From assembly GCA_937904375.1 (NCBI GenBank), contig CALDIG010000155.1, forward strand, positions 1-22,645: DNA of 22,645 nucleotides, given 5' to 3'. Position numbers and translations under genes: made by a program. The first letter of the stretch is position 1; each line of letters begins with the position of its first letter. The notes beneath the pieces are model-generated. The model had not been told where the DNA came from and made no database searches. It saw nothing but the letters and a program-made list of their open reading frames with translations. Below, in pieces: positions 6,225 to 12,992 of this stretch. Origin of the DNA: an uncultured Prevotellaceae bacterium. Lineage in GTDB: Bacteria; Bacteroidota; Bacteroidia; Bacteroidales; Muribaculaceae.

Positions 6225-6232
6225 TAACTTTG
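6225..6232 (+). promoter_or_regulatory. -7 box (TAACTTTG) of the morphogenesis operon
   Basis: An exact TAnnTTTG, but its last base is only 4 nt before ATG 6237, so the transcript would begin at or very near the start codon (leaderless or nearly so). Confidence 0.5.
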
Positions 6233-6236
6233 CACT

Positions 6237-7253
6237 ATGATTAATTTCGCAGACATAGGCAGCTGGCACTTCGTGACTGAGCTTGACGTGATAGAGGTCA
6301 TGTCGGCTATCGATGTGTCATTCACCATCGCCGACAGCGGTGGCACTATTCTCAATGGCACCTACACACCGGTGGATGGCACGGTGCGCATCTATCACTT
6401 GGCACGTCTGCTGCGCCCGTTGATCGTCGACGTGACTGCCGTGTTCACCTTCACCGCTGGCAGCACAAGCAAGACTGTGCATGTGGTGCAGAGTGGCGTG
6501 AACGTGAGCGAGAGTGCCGCTACTTTCCTGCCGAGCTTCTTCCTCAGTGCGGTGATGACCGAGCGCGACACGTCGCTGGAGCGCAAGGAACTGCTGACTC
6601 TTATTCCTGTAGAACAGTCGCTTCCTACCATGCAAGCGGTATGCAGTTACTGGGATGGCGATGCTGTGGTGACCGCCAACAAACCTGTCACAACCACTGG
6701 CATGACAGCCAACACACCATTTGAGATTGATGTGAGCGCAGCGCAGTTTGTTGACACGACCATTGGCACGCTTGTAGCTTACAGCATCGTTGCCGGTGAG
6801 CGAACAATGCGCTATCGCGTAACTTCACTACCGACGGCTGAATACGCCATGCTGTTCCGCAACACCTTTGGCGCATGGGAGCCTATATACTTCGCTGGCA
6901 TGACCGAGGAGGATGCCGAGTTCTCCCGATCATCTGCTTTTATCAATGGCATGTATGTGAACTACGACATTGACGAGACCACAGTGCTCAAGTCTTGGAC
7001 CGGCCCTCTGCGCCCCAGCGGAGTGATTCTGTCCCGAGACCTCGCAAGAAGCCGAAGCGTGTTGATACTGAAAGGCTCAGACGCTACCGAGGAGGTCACC
7101 ATCACAGCCGTTGATGTTAAGCACAGCAGTGCCGACAATGATGTTGCCGACTTCACCTTCACCTGGCGACGCAGCGCTCTTGATCCAAACCGGTCCTATA
7201 CCGTTCGCCCGCCTAAACTGTTTGACGAGACATTCGATGAAACCTACAACTAA
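6237..7253 (+). CDS. Phage structural protein, probably tail-associated
   Basis: A 338-aa protein, mostly beta-strand-type sequence rich in Thr, Val and Ser, with no membrane segment. The block RNTFGAWEPIYFAGM (about residues 207-221), followed by a YVNYDIDETTVLKSWTGPLR segment, resembles tail or baseplate-associated proteins of Bacteroides prophages, in which a NxFGxWExxYFxG motif recurs. I do not recognise a named family. It is the first gene of an operon with very short overlaps (next start 7237, 17 nt inside), upstream of the portal-like gene. A head-decoration role cannot be excluded. Confidence 0.5.
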   Translation: MINFADIGSWHFVTELDVIEVMSAIDVSFTIADSGGTILNGTYTPVDGTVRIYHLARLLRPLIVDVTAVFTFTAGSTSKTVHVVQSGVNVSESAATFLPSFFLSAVMTERDTSLERKELLTLIPVEQSLPTMQAVCSYWDGDAVVTANKPVTTTGMTANTPFEIDVSAAQFVDTTIGTLVAYSIVAGERTMRYRVTSLPTAEYAMLFRNTFGAWEPIYFAGMTEEDAEFSRSSAFINGMYVNYDIDETTVLKSWTGPLRPSGVILSRDLARSRSVLILKGSDATEEVTITAVDVKHSSADNDVADFTFTWRRSALDPNRSYTVRPPKLFDETFDETYN

Positions 7254-7485
7254 AGGCGTGATACATATCAAGGATGCCATTGTGCTGCTTGAAGCTGGAT
7301 ATCCTTGTGACCTGCGCGTGTGGAAACTGAGCACAGGCGACATCCTTGAATACAAGGGCGTGACCTGCATCGGAGGCCACTGGCGCAAAGGCACGCACCG
7401 CATACGCCTCCCGGAGAGCCAGCTGGTGCGTGAGTTCCGCGACGTGACACTATTTGAGATTAACAACATGACGATATACCGATGA
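7237..7485 (+). CDS. Small hypothetical protein in the morphogenesis operon
   Basis: An 82-aa, basic, beta-rich protein (KDAIVLLEAGYPCDLRVWKL ... EYKGVTCIGGHWRKGTHRIR). ATG 7237 gives a 17-nt overlap with the upstream gene; longer in-frame starts lie deep inside that gene and were rejected. The stop overlaps the portal-like gene's start as ATGA (7482-7485). Small proteins in this position are often adaptors, but nothing identifies its role. Confidence 0.55.
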   Translation: MKPTTKGVIHIKDAIVLLEAGYPCDLRVWKLSTGDILEYKGVTCIGGHWRKGTHRIRLPESQLVREFRDVTLFEINNMTIYR

Positions 7486-8873
7486 GAAAAGATGATTTTA
7501 CTTTGCCCAAGGGCGAGATATTCGAGGTCGGCAAGAGCAAGGTGGCCGCGCTGATGAGCGAGGTGGACAGCAGTGCCGACATCTTTGATGAGGACGGGTT
7601 GCCCTCAGTGAGTAACGTGCCAGGCTATAACGGCAAGTACCAGTACGTGCCGTTTGGCTTGGATGACCAGCTTCCGTTTGAGATGATCCAGCTGATTGGT
7701 GAGGACGAAATCATGTCACAGAACAAACTGTTCAATGTCCTCACCTGCTACGGCAACGGCTTGCGCTATAACGACACCAAGACTGGCGCACCGACCACCG
7801 ACGCGGAGGTGAACCGATGGATGTTCCAAAACTCGCTTGCGGAGTTTTTCTTGGAACAAGCCACCGACATGAAGTATTTCTTCTTCGCCGTGGCAGTGAT
7901 CATCATGAGCCGCGACGGTAAGAAGATTGTGCAGGTGCGACACAAAGAGGCGTGCTATTGCCGCTTTGAAAAGGCTGACAGCCGTGGCCGCATCAACCAT
8001 GTGTTCTATGCCAACTGGCGGCAACATCGTGCCCTTGGGGCCAAAGACATCGAGGTTATTCAGCTGCTCGACGAGAAAGACCCTCTCGGGCACCTCGAGG
8101 TGCTGATGGGGCGTGCCCCTGGTTGGGATGGTATAACCAAGGAGCGCACCAAGAACCGCAAGTTTGCCGTGCTGATGCGCTTCCCGACACCGGGGCTGCA
8201 GTACTATCCTGTGCCCTACTACACCGCCATCTTCCGTGGCGATTGGTTCGACATCAAGAAACTAATCGGCACTGGCAAGAAAGCGAAGCTGCGCAACCAC
8301 GCCTCGGTAAAGTACCAGGTGGAAGTGCACCGCGACTACTGGTATAACATCTGTGACGAAGAAAACATCACCGACCCCTTGAAACAGCAAGAGCGCATCA
8401 AGAAGGAGAAAGAGAATATCAAGAACTTCGTGGCTGGCATCGAGAACAGCGGCAAGGTTTGGATCACCGGCTACTATATCGACCCCAATGGTAAAGAGAA
8501 CCGCATGGTGCGCATCAACCTCATTGACTCGAGCAAGGAAGGCGGTGACTGGTCAGAAGACATCCAAGAAGCCGCTAACATGACCTGCTATGGTGACAAT
8601 ATACATCCGAACCTCGTGGGCGCGACACCAGGCAAAAGCCAAAGCAACAATAGCGGCAGCGATAAGCGTGAGCTGTTCACCTTGAAGCAGTCGCTCGAGA
8701 AGTCGTGGCATGATATCATGATGAAGATTCACCAGGTGGTCATCTTCTACAACGGCTGGCAAGACAAGGTTGTTCCTGATGTGCCGCTCATCATGCTCAC
8801 CACATTGGACAAAAAGACCGATGCCAAAGAGATTTCGTTGAACCAAGATAACAATAATGACAATGACGCGTGA
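7482..8873 (+). CDS. Portal-like protein
   Basis: A 463-aa protein, a typical portal length. The N-terminal part contains YVPFGLDDQLPFEMIQLI and NKLFNVLTCYGNGLRY, like the 'entry' region of portals of Bacteroidota prophages. The middle has HKEACYCRFEK and a DYWYN segment. The late block AANMTCYGDNIHPNLVG, then an SNNSGSDKRELF loop and a long helix LKQSLEKSWHDIM, mirrors the portal pattern of a helix, a FGVPP/lvG-like turn and a clip/crown helix. Portals form the dodecameric DNA channel at one capsid vertex. The neighbours downstream look like head-tail connector and tail-completion proteins. No terminase gene precedes it, which is unusual. The assignment is by pattern, not by a diagnostic motif. 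Confidence 0.55.
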   Translation: MRKDDFTLPKGEIFEVGKSKVAALMSEVDSSADIFDEDGLPSVSNVPGYNGKYQYVPFGLDDQLPFEMIQLIGEDEIMSQNKLFNVLTCYGNGLRYNDTKTGAPTTDAEVNRWMFQNSLAEFFLEQATDMKYFFFAVAVIIMSRDGKKIVQVRHKEACYCRFEKADSRGRINHVFYANWRQHRALGAKDIEVIQLLDEKDPLGHLEVLMGRAPGWDGITKERTKNRKFAVLMRFPTPGLQYYPVPYYTAIFRGDWFDIKKLIGTGKKAKLRNHASVKYQVEVHRDYWYNICDEENITDPLKQQERIKKEKENIKNFVAGIENSGKVWITGYYIDPNGKENRMVRINLIDSSKEGGDWSEDIQEAANMTCYGDNIHPNLVGATPGKSQSNNSGSDKRELFTLKQSLEKSWHDIMMKIHQVVIFYNGWQDKVVPDVPLIMLTTLDKKTDAKEISLNQDNNNDNDA

Positions 8874-9669
8874 TCAATTTGAATACTATGTGCCGAGTGC
8901 CGTCATGCCCGACGACACTTTATTTGAGCGCATCGCCAGTCATATCGACGAGGGCGAGGCAGATGTAAAGTCGCTGCTGGGAGCAGATCTCTACGACCAA
9001 CGCGATCAAGACTTGACGCTGCTGAATTTGTGCAACCGCATGGCGTGCCTTGCGGCCTACAAGACCGCCATTCCACACCTGGACCTGGTACTCACAGAAA
9101 ACGGTTTCGGCGTGGTGAGCAACCAAAACCAAGCTCCGGCAAGCAGCGAGCGCGTGAACCGCTTGAGGCAGCAGGTGCAGTTCTCGCTTGATGACTCCAT
9201 CGACGACCTGCTGGACTACCTGCGTGGCAACGAGCTTTGGGTGAACACTTACACCGCTACAGCGGTGTTCCGCTCTCTGGCGTGGAACGGACGGCAGCAG
9301 ATGGTGTACTTCGCCATGCCTAACGGACACAGATCGTCGCTTGACGAGCTGCGCCCGAAGATATCGGCAGCCGAAGAAAAGGTGAAGCACTGCATCTCGC
9401 CGGAATTCTATGACGAGCTTTGCGATGCCGTGCGTCTGCGTACCGCCACAGCGGAGCAGAACACCGCCATCCACAAGATACTGATGACGATTGGTGCAGA
9501 CGTTACCGATGACAAAGCGATGGCCCACTTCCACGTGAAGAAACTCGTGGAGTGGCTTGACGGCAACATCCGCACATTCCCGACCTATGCCAACTCCACC
9601 GCCTACGCAGCCAACACCTTTGAACCCTACAAGAACGAGAAAGATGACCCGTGCTACTTTTTCGGATGA
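8857..9669 (+). CDS. DUF6712-like head-tail connector candidate
   Basis: A 270-aa protein of mostly helical, acidic sequence. The start (RDQFEYYVPSAVMPDDTLFE ... ADVKSLLGADLYDQ) resembles the N-terminus of the DUF6712 family found beside portals in Bacteroidota prophages, and in general layout gp6-type adaptor proteins that bind under the portal. The centre (SLAWNGRQQMVYFAMPNGHR) is distinctive. ATG 8857 overlaps the portal-like gene by 17 nt; ATG 8863, two codons on, is an alternative. The connector role is inferred from position and family resemblance. Confidence 0.5.
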   Translation: MTMTRDQFEYYVPSAVMPDDTLFERIASHIDEGEADVKSLLGADLYDQRDQDLTLLNLCNRMACLAAYKTAIPHLDLVLTENGFGVVSNQNQAPASSERVNRLRQQVQFSLDDSIDDLLDYLRGNELWVNTYTATAVFRSLAWNGRQQMVYFAMPNGHRSSLDELRPKISAAEEKVKHCISPEFYDELCDAVRLRTATAEQNTAIHKILMTIGADVTDDKAMAHFHVKKLVEWLDGNIRTFPTYANSTAYAANTFEPYKNEKDDPCYFFG

Positions 9670-10402
9670 GCGCAACACCATCAACTTTGACCTGCCGAAA
9701 GGCTGGCACGAGTTGAACCAAAGCGAGCTTGCTATGGTGATGCGCTGCAAGGCCCGGCAAGAAGAACCGCACCAGGCTAAATTCGCCGTGCTGCTCCACC
9801 TCACGGGGTTGAAGGTGCTGCGTAAAGAGGCGGCGAATTGGGTTTGCTCGGTACCCATTGGAGAGAAGAAACCCAAACGATTCCTTCTCGATCCAGAACT
9901 TCTGCCCGGACTACTCGAGGGCTTGAACTGGATGGATGATCCAGGAGAGGTGCCAGTGCATCTTGATACCCTGCATGGCGCTGAAGCCCTACCAGTGAGG
10001 CTGCATGGCGTGCCTTTCACCAACTACCTGCAATGCGAGAACTGCTACCAAGGCATCTTGCAGAGTCAGAAAGAAGAAGCCGTGCAGCACCTTGCCACGC
10101 TGCTTTACCCGGGGCTGCAGAAGAAACTTGCTGTGTGGGAGCAGCTGCTGGTCATTCAGTGGTGGGCACAACTGAAATCAATGTTTGCCGCGCTGTTCCC
10201 GCATTTCTTCAAGCCCAGCGGCGAGGTTGGTAGCACGCCCGACATGATGGAGGTGATGAACAACCAAATCCGTGCCTTGACGGGCGGCGATGTGACCAAA
10301 GAAGAAGAAATCCTGAATATCGACACTTGGCGTGCCTTGACCGAGCTTGACGCTAAAGCCAAGGAAGCCGACGAGTTCAACCAAAAGATGAAGAAAAAAT
10401 GA
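9644..10402 (+). CDS. Hypothetical morphogenesis-operon protein
   Basis: A 252-aa protein. The N-terminal INFDLPKGWHELNQSELAMV is a pattern seen in Bacteroidota prophage proteins of this operon type, where a short 'LP..W.EL' strand-helix precedes a helical domain. The rest is helical, with a Trp-rich patch (QWWAQLKSMFAAL) and a charged C-terminus (EFNQKMKKK). ATG 9644 is chosen (26-nt overlap with the previous gene); starting at 9557 would add a Pro-rich segment that is clearly out-of-frame coding of the upstream gene. No function is recognised; its position would suit a tail-assembly factor. Confidence 0.5.
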   Translation: MTRATFSDERNTINFDLPKGWHELNQSELAMVMRCKARQEEPHQAKFAVLLHLTGLKVLRKEAANWVCSVPIGEKKPKRFLLDPELLPGLLEGLNWMDDPGEVPVHLDTLHGAEALPVRLHGVPFTNYLQCENCYQGILQSQKEEAVQHLATLLYPGLQKKLAVWEQLLVIQWWAQLKSMFAALFPHFFKPSGEVGSTPDMMEVMNNQIRALTGGDVTKEEEILNIDTWRALTELDAKAKEADEFNQKMKKK

Positions 10403-10902
10403 ACGCCAAACAACTCTTTGACTACATAGGCTACTTCGAGGGGCTGTGGCAAAGCAACATTCTTGCCCAGACCGAGAAATTCAAGTTTTGCTGCTGCTCA
10501 GGCATTGAGACCCTACAGGGCCCGCTGCAGCAGTTCCGCACGGCGCAAGCCTTCTTCTGTGTCGATGACACCAACGACGGTGCCACTTTCAGAGGCCGCA
10601 ATGGCGGCTGGTTTAAGAAACGCACAGTGACGGTGTTCCTAATGCACCGCTACAACATCAAATCGATGGCCACCTACACGGCAGCACTCGAGAAATGCCG
10701 CACGCTATTCCGTCAGTTGCTGACGCGCATGCTCATCGACGAGGATGCGCTGAGCAACGAAATGGTGTACCTGCGCACGGAGAGCGTGCTGAGTCGTGAG
10801 CTTGGGCAATACTTCCTAAATGGCTGCACCGGCCTCTACTTCATGGTAGAAGTCGCCGAACCCATCGACCTAACCTTTGACGCAACGGAATGGCAGAACT
10901 GA
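10399..10902 (+). CDS. Hypothetical neck/tail protein
   Basis: A 167-aa mixed alpha/beta protein with four Cys, three of them consecutive (FKFCCCSG), and a Gly/Arg loop (FRGRNGGWFKKRTVTVFLMH). The start overlaps the previous stop by 4 nt (ATGA), and its 3' end overlaps the tail-completion-like gene by 13 nt. Its size and place between connector-like and gp10-like genes would fit a neck or tail-terminator protein. No family motif was recognised. Confidence 0.45.
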   Translation: MNAKQLFDYIGYFEGLWQSNILAQTEKFKFCCCSGIETLQGPLQQFRTAQAFFCVDDTNDGATFRGRNGGWFKKRTVTVFLMHRYNIKSMATYTAALEKCRTLFRQLLTRMLIDEDALSNEMVYLRTESVLSRELGQYFLNGCTGLYFMVEVAEPIDLTFDATEWQN

Positions 10903-11390
10903 ACCGACAGGAGATAGAACGCCAGCAGCAACTATGGGTTGACAACTGGGCGAAGATGATGGTGCAGATTTGGCAAGACAAACTGCAGTTCTGGAACATC
11001 CGCCGCACTGGCACACTGATGGGCTCGTTCACCGAGAGCGTGGCCCATGACGGGCTGAGCGCAAACATCGTGATGCGCTTCCTCGCCTATGGCATCTACC
11101 AAGCGCACGGCGTGGGCTATGGTTACGGTAAGGATAACGGCGGCGACCTGGAATTCCTTTCTCCAAGCTACCGCCATGAACATCGGCTTGACATTCCTCG
11201 CAAGGTTGGTCCAGCATGGGGCGGATACTACACCAGCGGTGAGCCGAGAGAACGGCGTGACTGGTTCTCCAAAAAACTGTTTGCCTCGCTGATGCGCATG
11301 AAAGAGACCATGGCGCACATGGTGGGCGAGGAGGCCGCCGCAGTGATCTGCGAAGCCCTAGAGGATGCCGGCAAAGCGATTGTCAAATAA
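10890..11390 (+). CDS. HK97-gp10-like head-tail joining/tail-completion candidate
   Basis: A 166-aa protein. The RRTGTLMGSFTESV segment (about residues 38-51), followed by a beta stretch and YGIYQAHGVGYGYG, matches the layout of the HK97 gp10-like family (NTGxLrxSf ... YAxyvExG), which joins the tail to the connector. The C-terminal helix (MRMKETMAHMVGEEAAAVIC) is also typical. It is the last gene of the operon starting at 6237. Tail tube and tape-measure genes would normally follow; instead the AT-rich cargo begins 66 nt later. The family resemblance is modest. Confidence 0.5.
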   Translation: MAELNRQEIERQQQLWVDNWAKMMVQIWQDKLQFWNIRRTGTLMGSFTESVAHDGLSANIVMRFLAYGIYQAHGVGYGYGKDNGGDLEFLSPSYRHEHRLDIPRKVGPAWGGYYTSGEPRERRDWFSKKLFASLMRMKETMAHMVGEEAAAVICEALEDAGKAIVK

Positions 11391-11456
11391 TCTGTAAATA
11401 AAATGCAATATTATTGCTGTCTTCTCCGTTTATTAGTCAAAAATGTATTTGTTTCT

Positions 11457-12695
11457 ATGTCAGCAATAGTAGCAGCTTTGAACGGGCATGCGGCAGCAAT
11501 AGCCGCCGATAGCGCAGTCACAATTGGCGGACGCAAAGTTTTTAACTCTGCCAATAAGATATTTACCCTCTCAAAATATGCGCCAGTCGCCATCGCCATA
11601 TATAACAATACGTCATTGATGGACATTCCATGGGAGATTATCATCAAAGAGTATCGCAAACAATTAGGCGAAAGCAAGAAACCACATCTTATTGATTATA
11701 TTACGGATTTCTTTAATTATTTGAGTTCCAATAATTATTTCTCAGACATTAATAAGCAAAAGACATTCTCAATTCCCTATATTTTGAATTATCTTGATGC
11801 TCTCGCTAAGGAGGTTGGTGTTTCTGCTCCAAACTTTGAGAACATATTGATTTTAAAAATTAATGCTATAATATCTGAGCACAAAAAGCCATTGGACTGT
11901 TTCGGTGGCATTACAAAAGAAGACTTCAATAATTACAATGATTCTCTTATTAAACAGGCTACAACTGAGTTTAATAACAGGTACAAGGCTCACATAGAAG
12001 AATGTTTAATAAGCAATTTATTATATTCAATTTTAGTTTGCGCTCAATTGCAGGCTAATAATACTGGCCTTGTATTTATTGGGTATGGTGATGACGAATT
12101 GTTCCCATCACTGTTTTGCTATGAGACAAGCTTTATCGTAAATGGTATACTATCTTCAGTCCATTTGCCAAACAAAGATGGTGTCGTCAAATCTGGCACT
12201 GATGCTTTTATATGTCCATTTGCCCAAACTGATGTAATGGACACGATTCTTAGAGGAATTGCCCCACAAGTTGAAGACATATTCATAAGAAATTATTCCG
12301 AACCTATTGAGAGAGTTTTTATAGATATGGCTTCTATCGTTGAGAAGGACAACATTTCATTAGCAAAAAGCATCAGAGACTTTGTTAATAATAATTTGGC
12401 TAAGTACCAAGAACAATATTTTAAAACGTGTCGTCAATTAGCATTCACAGAGTATATTTCTCCATTTATTAATACTGTCATTGCTTTAGACAAAGAAGAT
12501 TTGGCTGATTTTGTTGAAAGCTTAATTAAACTCACCTCAATAAAGAGAAAGATAAGTCTTGACCAATCCACAGTTGGAGGCCCTATTGATGTAATGGTCA
12601 TATCAAAAGGCGATGGTATAATTTGGATGAAACGTAAACATTACTTTAAACCAGAGTTAAACAATCATTTTTTCCAAAACTATTTTAGACAATGA
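11457..12695 (+). CDS. Proteasome-like Ntn-hydrolase with predicted N-terminal serine nucleophile (cargo)
   Basis: A 412-aa protein starting MSAIVAALNGHAAAIAADSA. With the initiator Met removed, Ser is residue 1, Asp (in AIAADSAVT) is residue 17 and Lys (in KVFNSANKIF) is residue 33, exactly the 1/17/33 spacing of Thr/Asp/Lys in proteasome beta subunits and HslV. Near the C-terminus, TVGGPIDVMVISKGDGIIWM resembles the last strands of proteasomal subunits. The middle (about residues 75-330) is a long, mainly helical insertion absent from ordinary 20S or HslV subunits. ATG 11457 is chosen over 11403 because it places Ser at position 1. The gene is visibly AT-richer than its flanks and is coupled to a small acidic ORF, so it looks like a moron. 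Peptidase activity and a defence role are inferred; a non-catalytic relative is possible. Confidence 0.65.
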   Translation: MSAIVAALNGHAAAIAADSAVTIGGRKVFNSANKIFTLSKYAPVAIAIYNNTSLMDIPWEIIIKEYRKQLGESKKPHLIDYITDFFNYLSSNNYFSDINKQKTFSIPYILNYLDALAKEVGVSAPNFENILILKINAIISEHKKPLDCFGGITKEDFNNYNDSLIKQATTEFNNRYKAHIEECLISNLLYSILVCAQLQANNTGLVFIGYGDDELFPSLFCYETSFIVNGILSSVHLPNKDGVVKSGTDAFICPFAQTDVMDTILRGIAPQVEDIFIRNYSEPIERVFIDMASIVEKDNISLAKSIRDFVNNNLAKYQEQYFKTCRQLAFTEYISPFINTVIALDKEDLADFVESLIKLTSIKRKISLDQSTVGGPIDVMVISKGDGIIWMKRKHYFKPELNNHFFQNYFRQ

Positions 12696-12889
12696 TTATG
12701 GATACATTTATTGACATATTAAAACTTAGTGCCGGCGAAGAGCATAGTCAAGAAATTGTTACTGAGCCTGCGTCTAAAAATGACGTTTCGTTGGATGAAA
12801 ATAAATCATTTGAAGAAATGATAGAGGAGTCAACTGAAGATCTTCATCAAATCTTAAGGCAGGAATTGAAATTAGATTTCATGGTTTAA
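12692..12889 (+). CDS. Small acidic partner of the Ntn-hydrolase
   Basis: A 65-aa, strongly acidic protein (EEHSQEIVTE ... SFEEMIEESTEDLHQILRQE) with a probable amphipathic C-terminal helix. Its start overlaps the hydrolase stop as ATGA (12692-12695), and it shares the same AT-rich composition, so the two form one cargo unit. It could be an inhibitor, adaptor or substrate-recruiting factor for the hydrolase; nothing in the sequence chooses between these. Confidence 0.6.
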   Translation: MIMDTFIDILKLSAGEEHSQEIVTEPASKNDVSLDENKSFEEMIEESTEDLHQILRQELKLDFMV

Positions 12890-12913
12890 TAGACATATTT
12901 ATATATCATTTTG

Positions 12914-12940
12914 AAGCCATCCAAAAGGATGGTTTTTTTG
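12914..12940 (+). terminator. Intrinsic terminator closing the cargo unit
   Basis: CCATCC (12917-12922) / GGATGG (12927-12932), AAAA loop, with extra A-T pairs, followed by seven T (12933-12939). Confidence 0.85.
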
Positions 12941-12954
12941 TCTTTTTATAGCCA

Positions 12955-12974
12955 TAGCTTTGCTAGTAATTTTG
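12955..12974 (+). promoter_or_regulatory. Twin -7 boxes upstream of the tail-fibre gene
   Basis: TAGCTTTG (12955-12962) and TAATTTTG (12967-12974) both match TAnnTTTG. They lie after the cargo terminator and 18-30 nt before ATG 12993. TTTG at 12937-12940 is the only nearby -33 candidate and its spacing is imperfect for either. They sit outside the invertible segment, so they would drive whichever module is fused. Confidence 0.5.
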
Positions 12975-12992
12975 CAAACAAAAAAAAATATT

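Noticed and set aside
8920..10023. A 367-aa open frame on the minus strand opposite the connector-like genes.
   Set aside because: It lies wholly opposite tightly coupled + strand genes, has low-complexity Arg/Val/Cys-rich content with no domain pattern, and no promoter; it is a codon-bias shadow.
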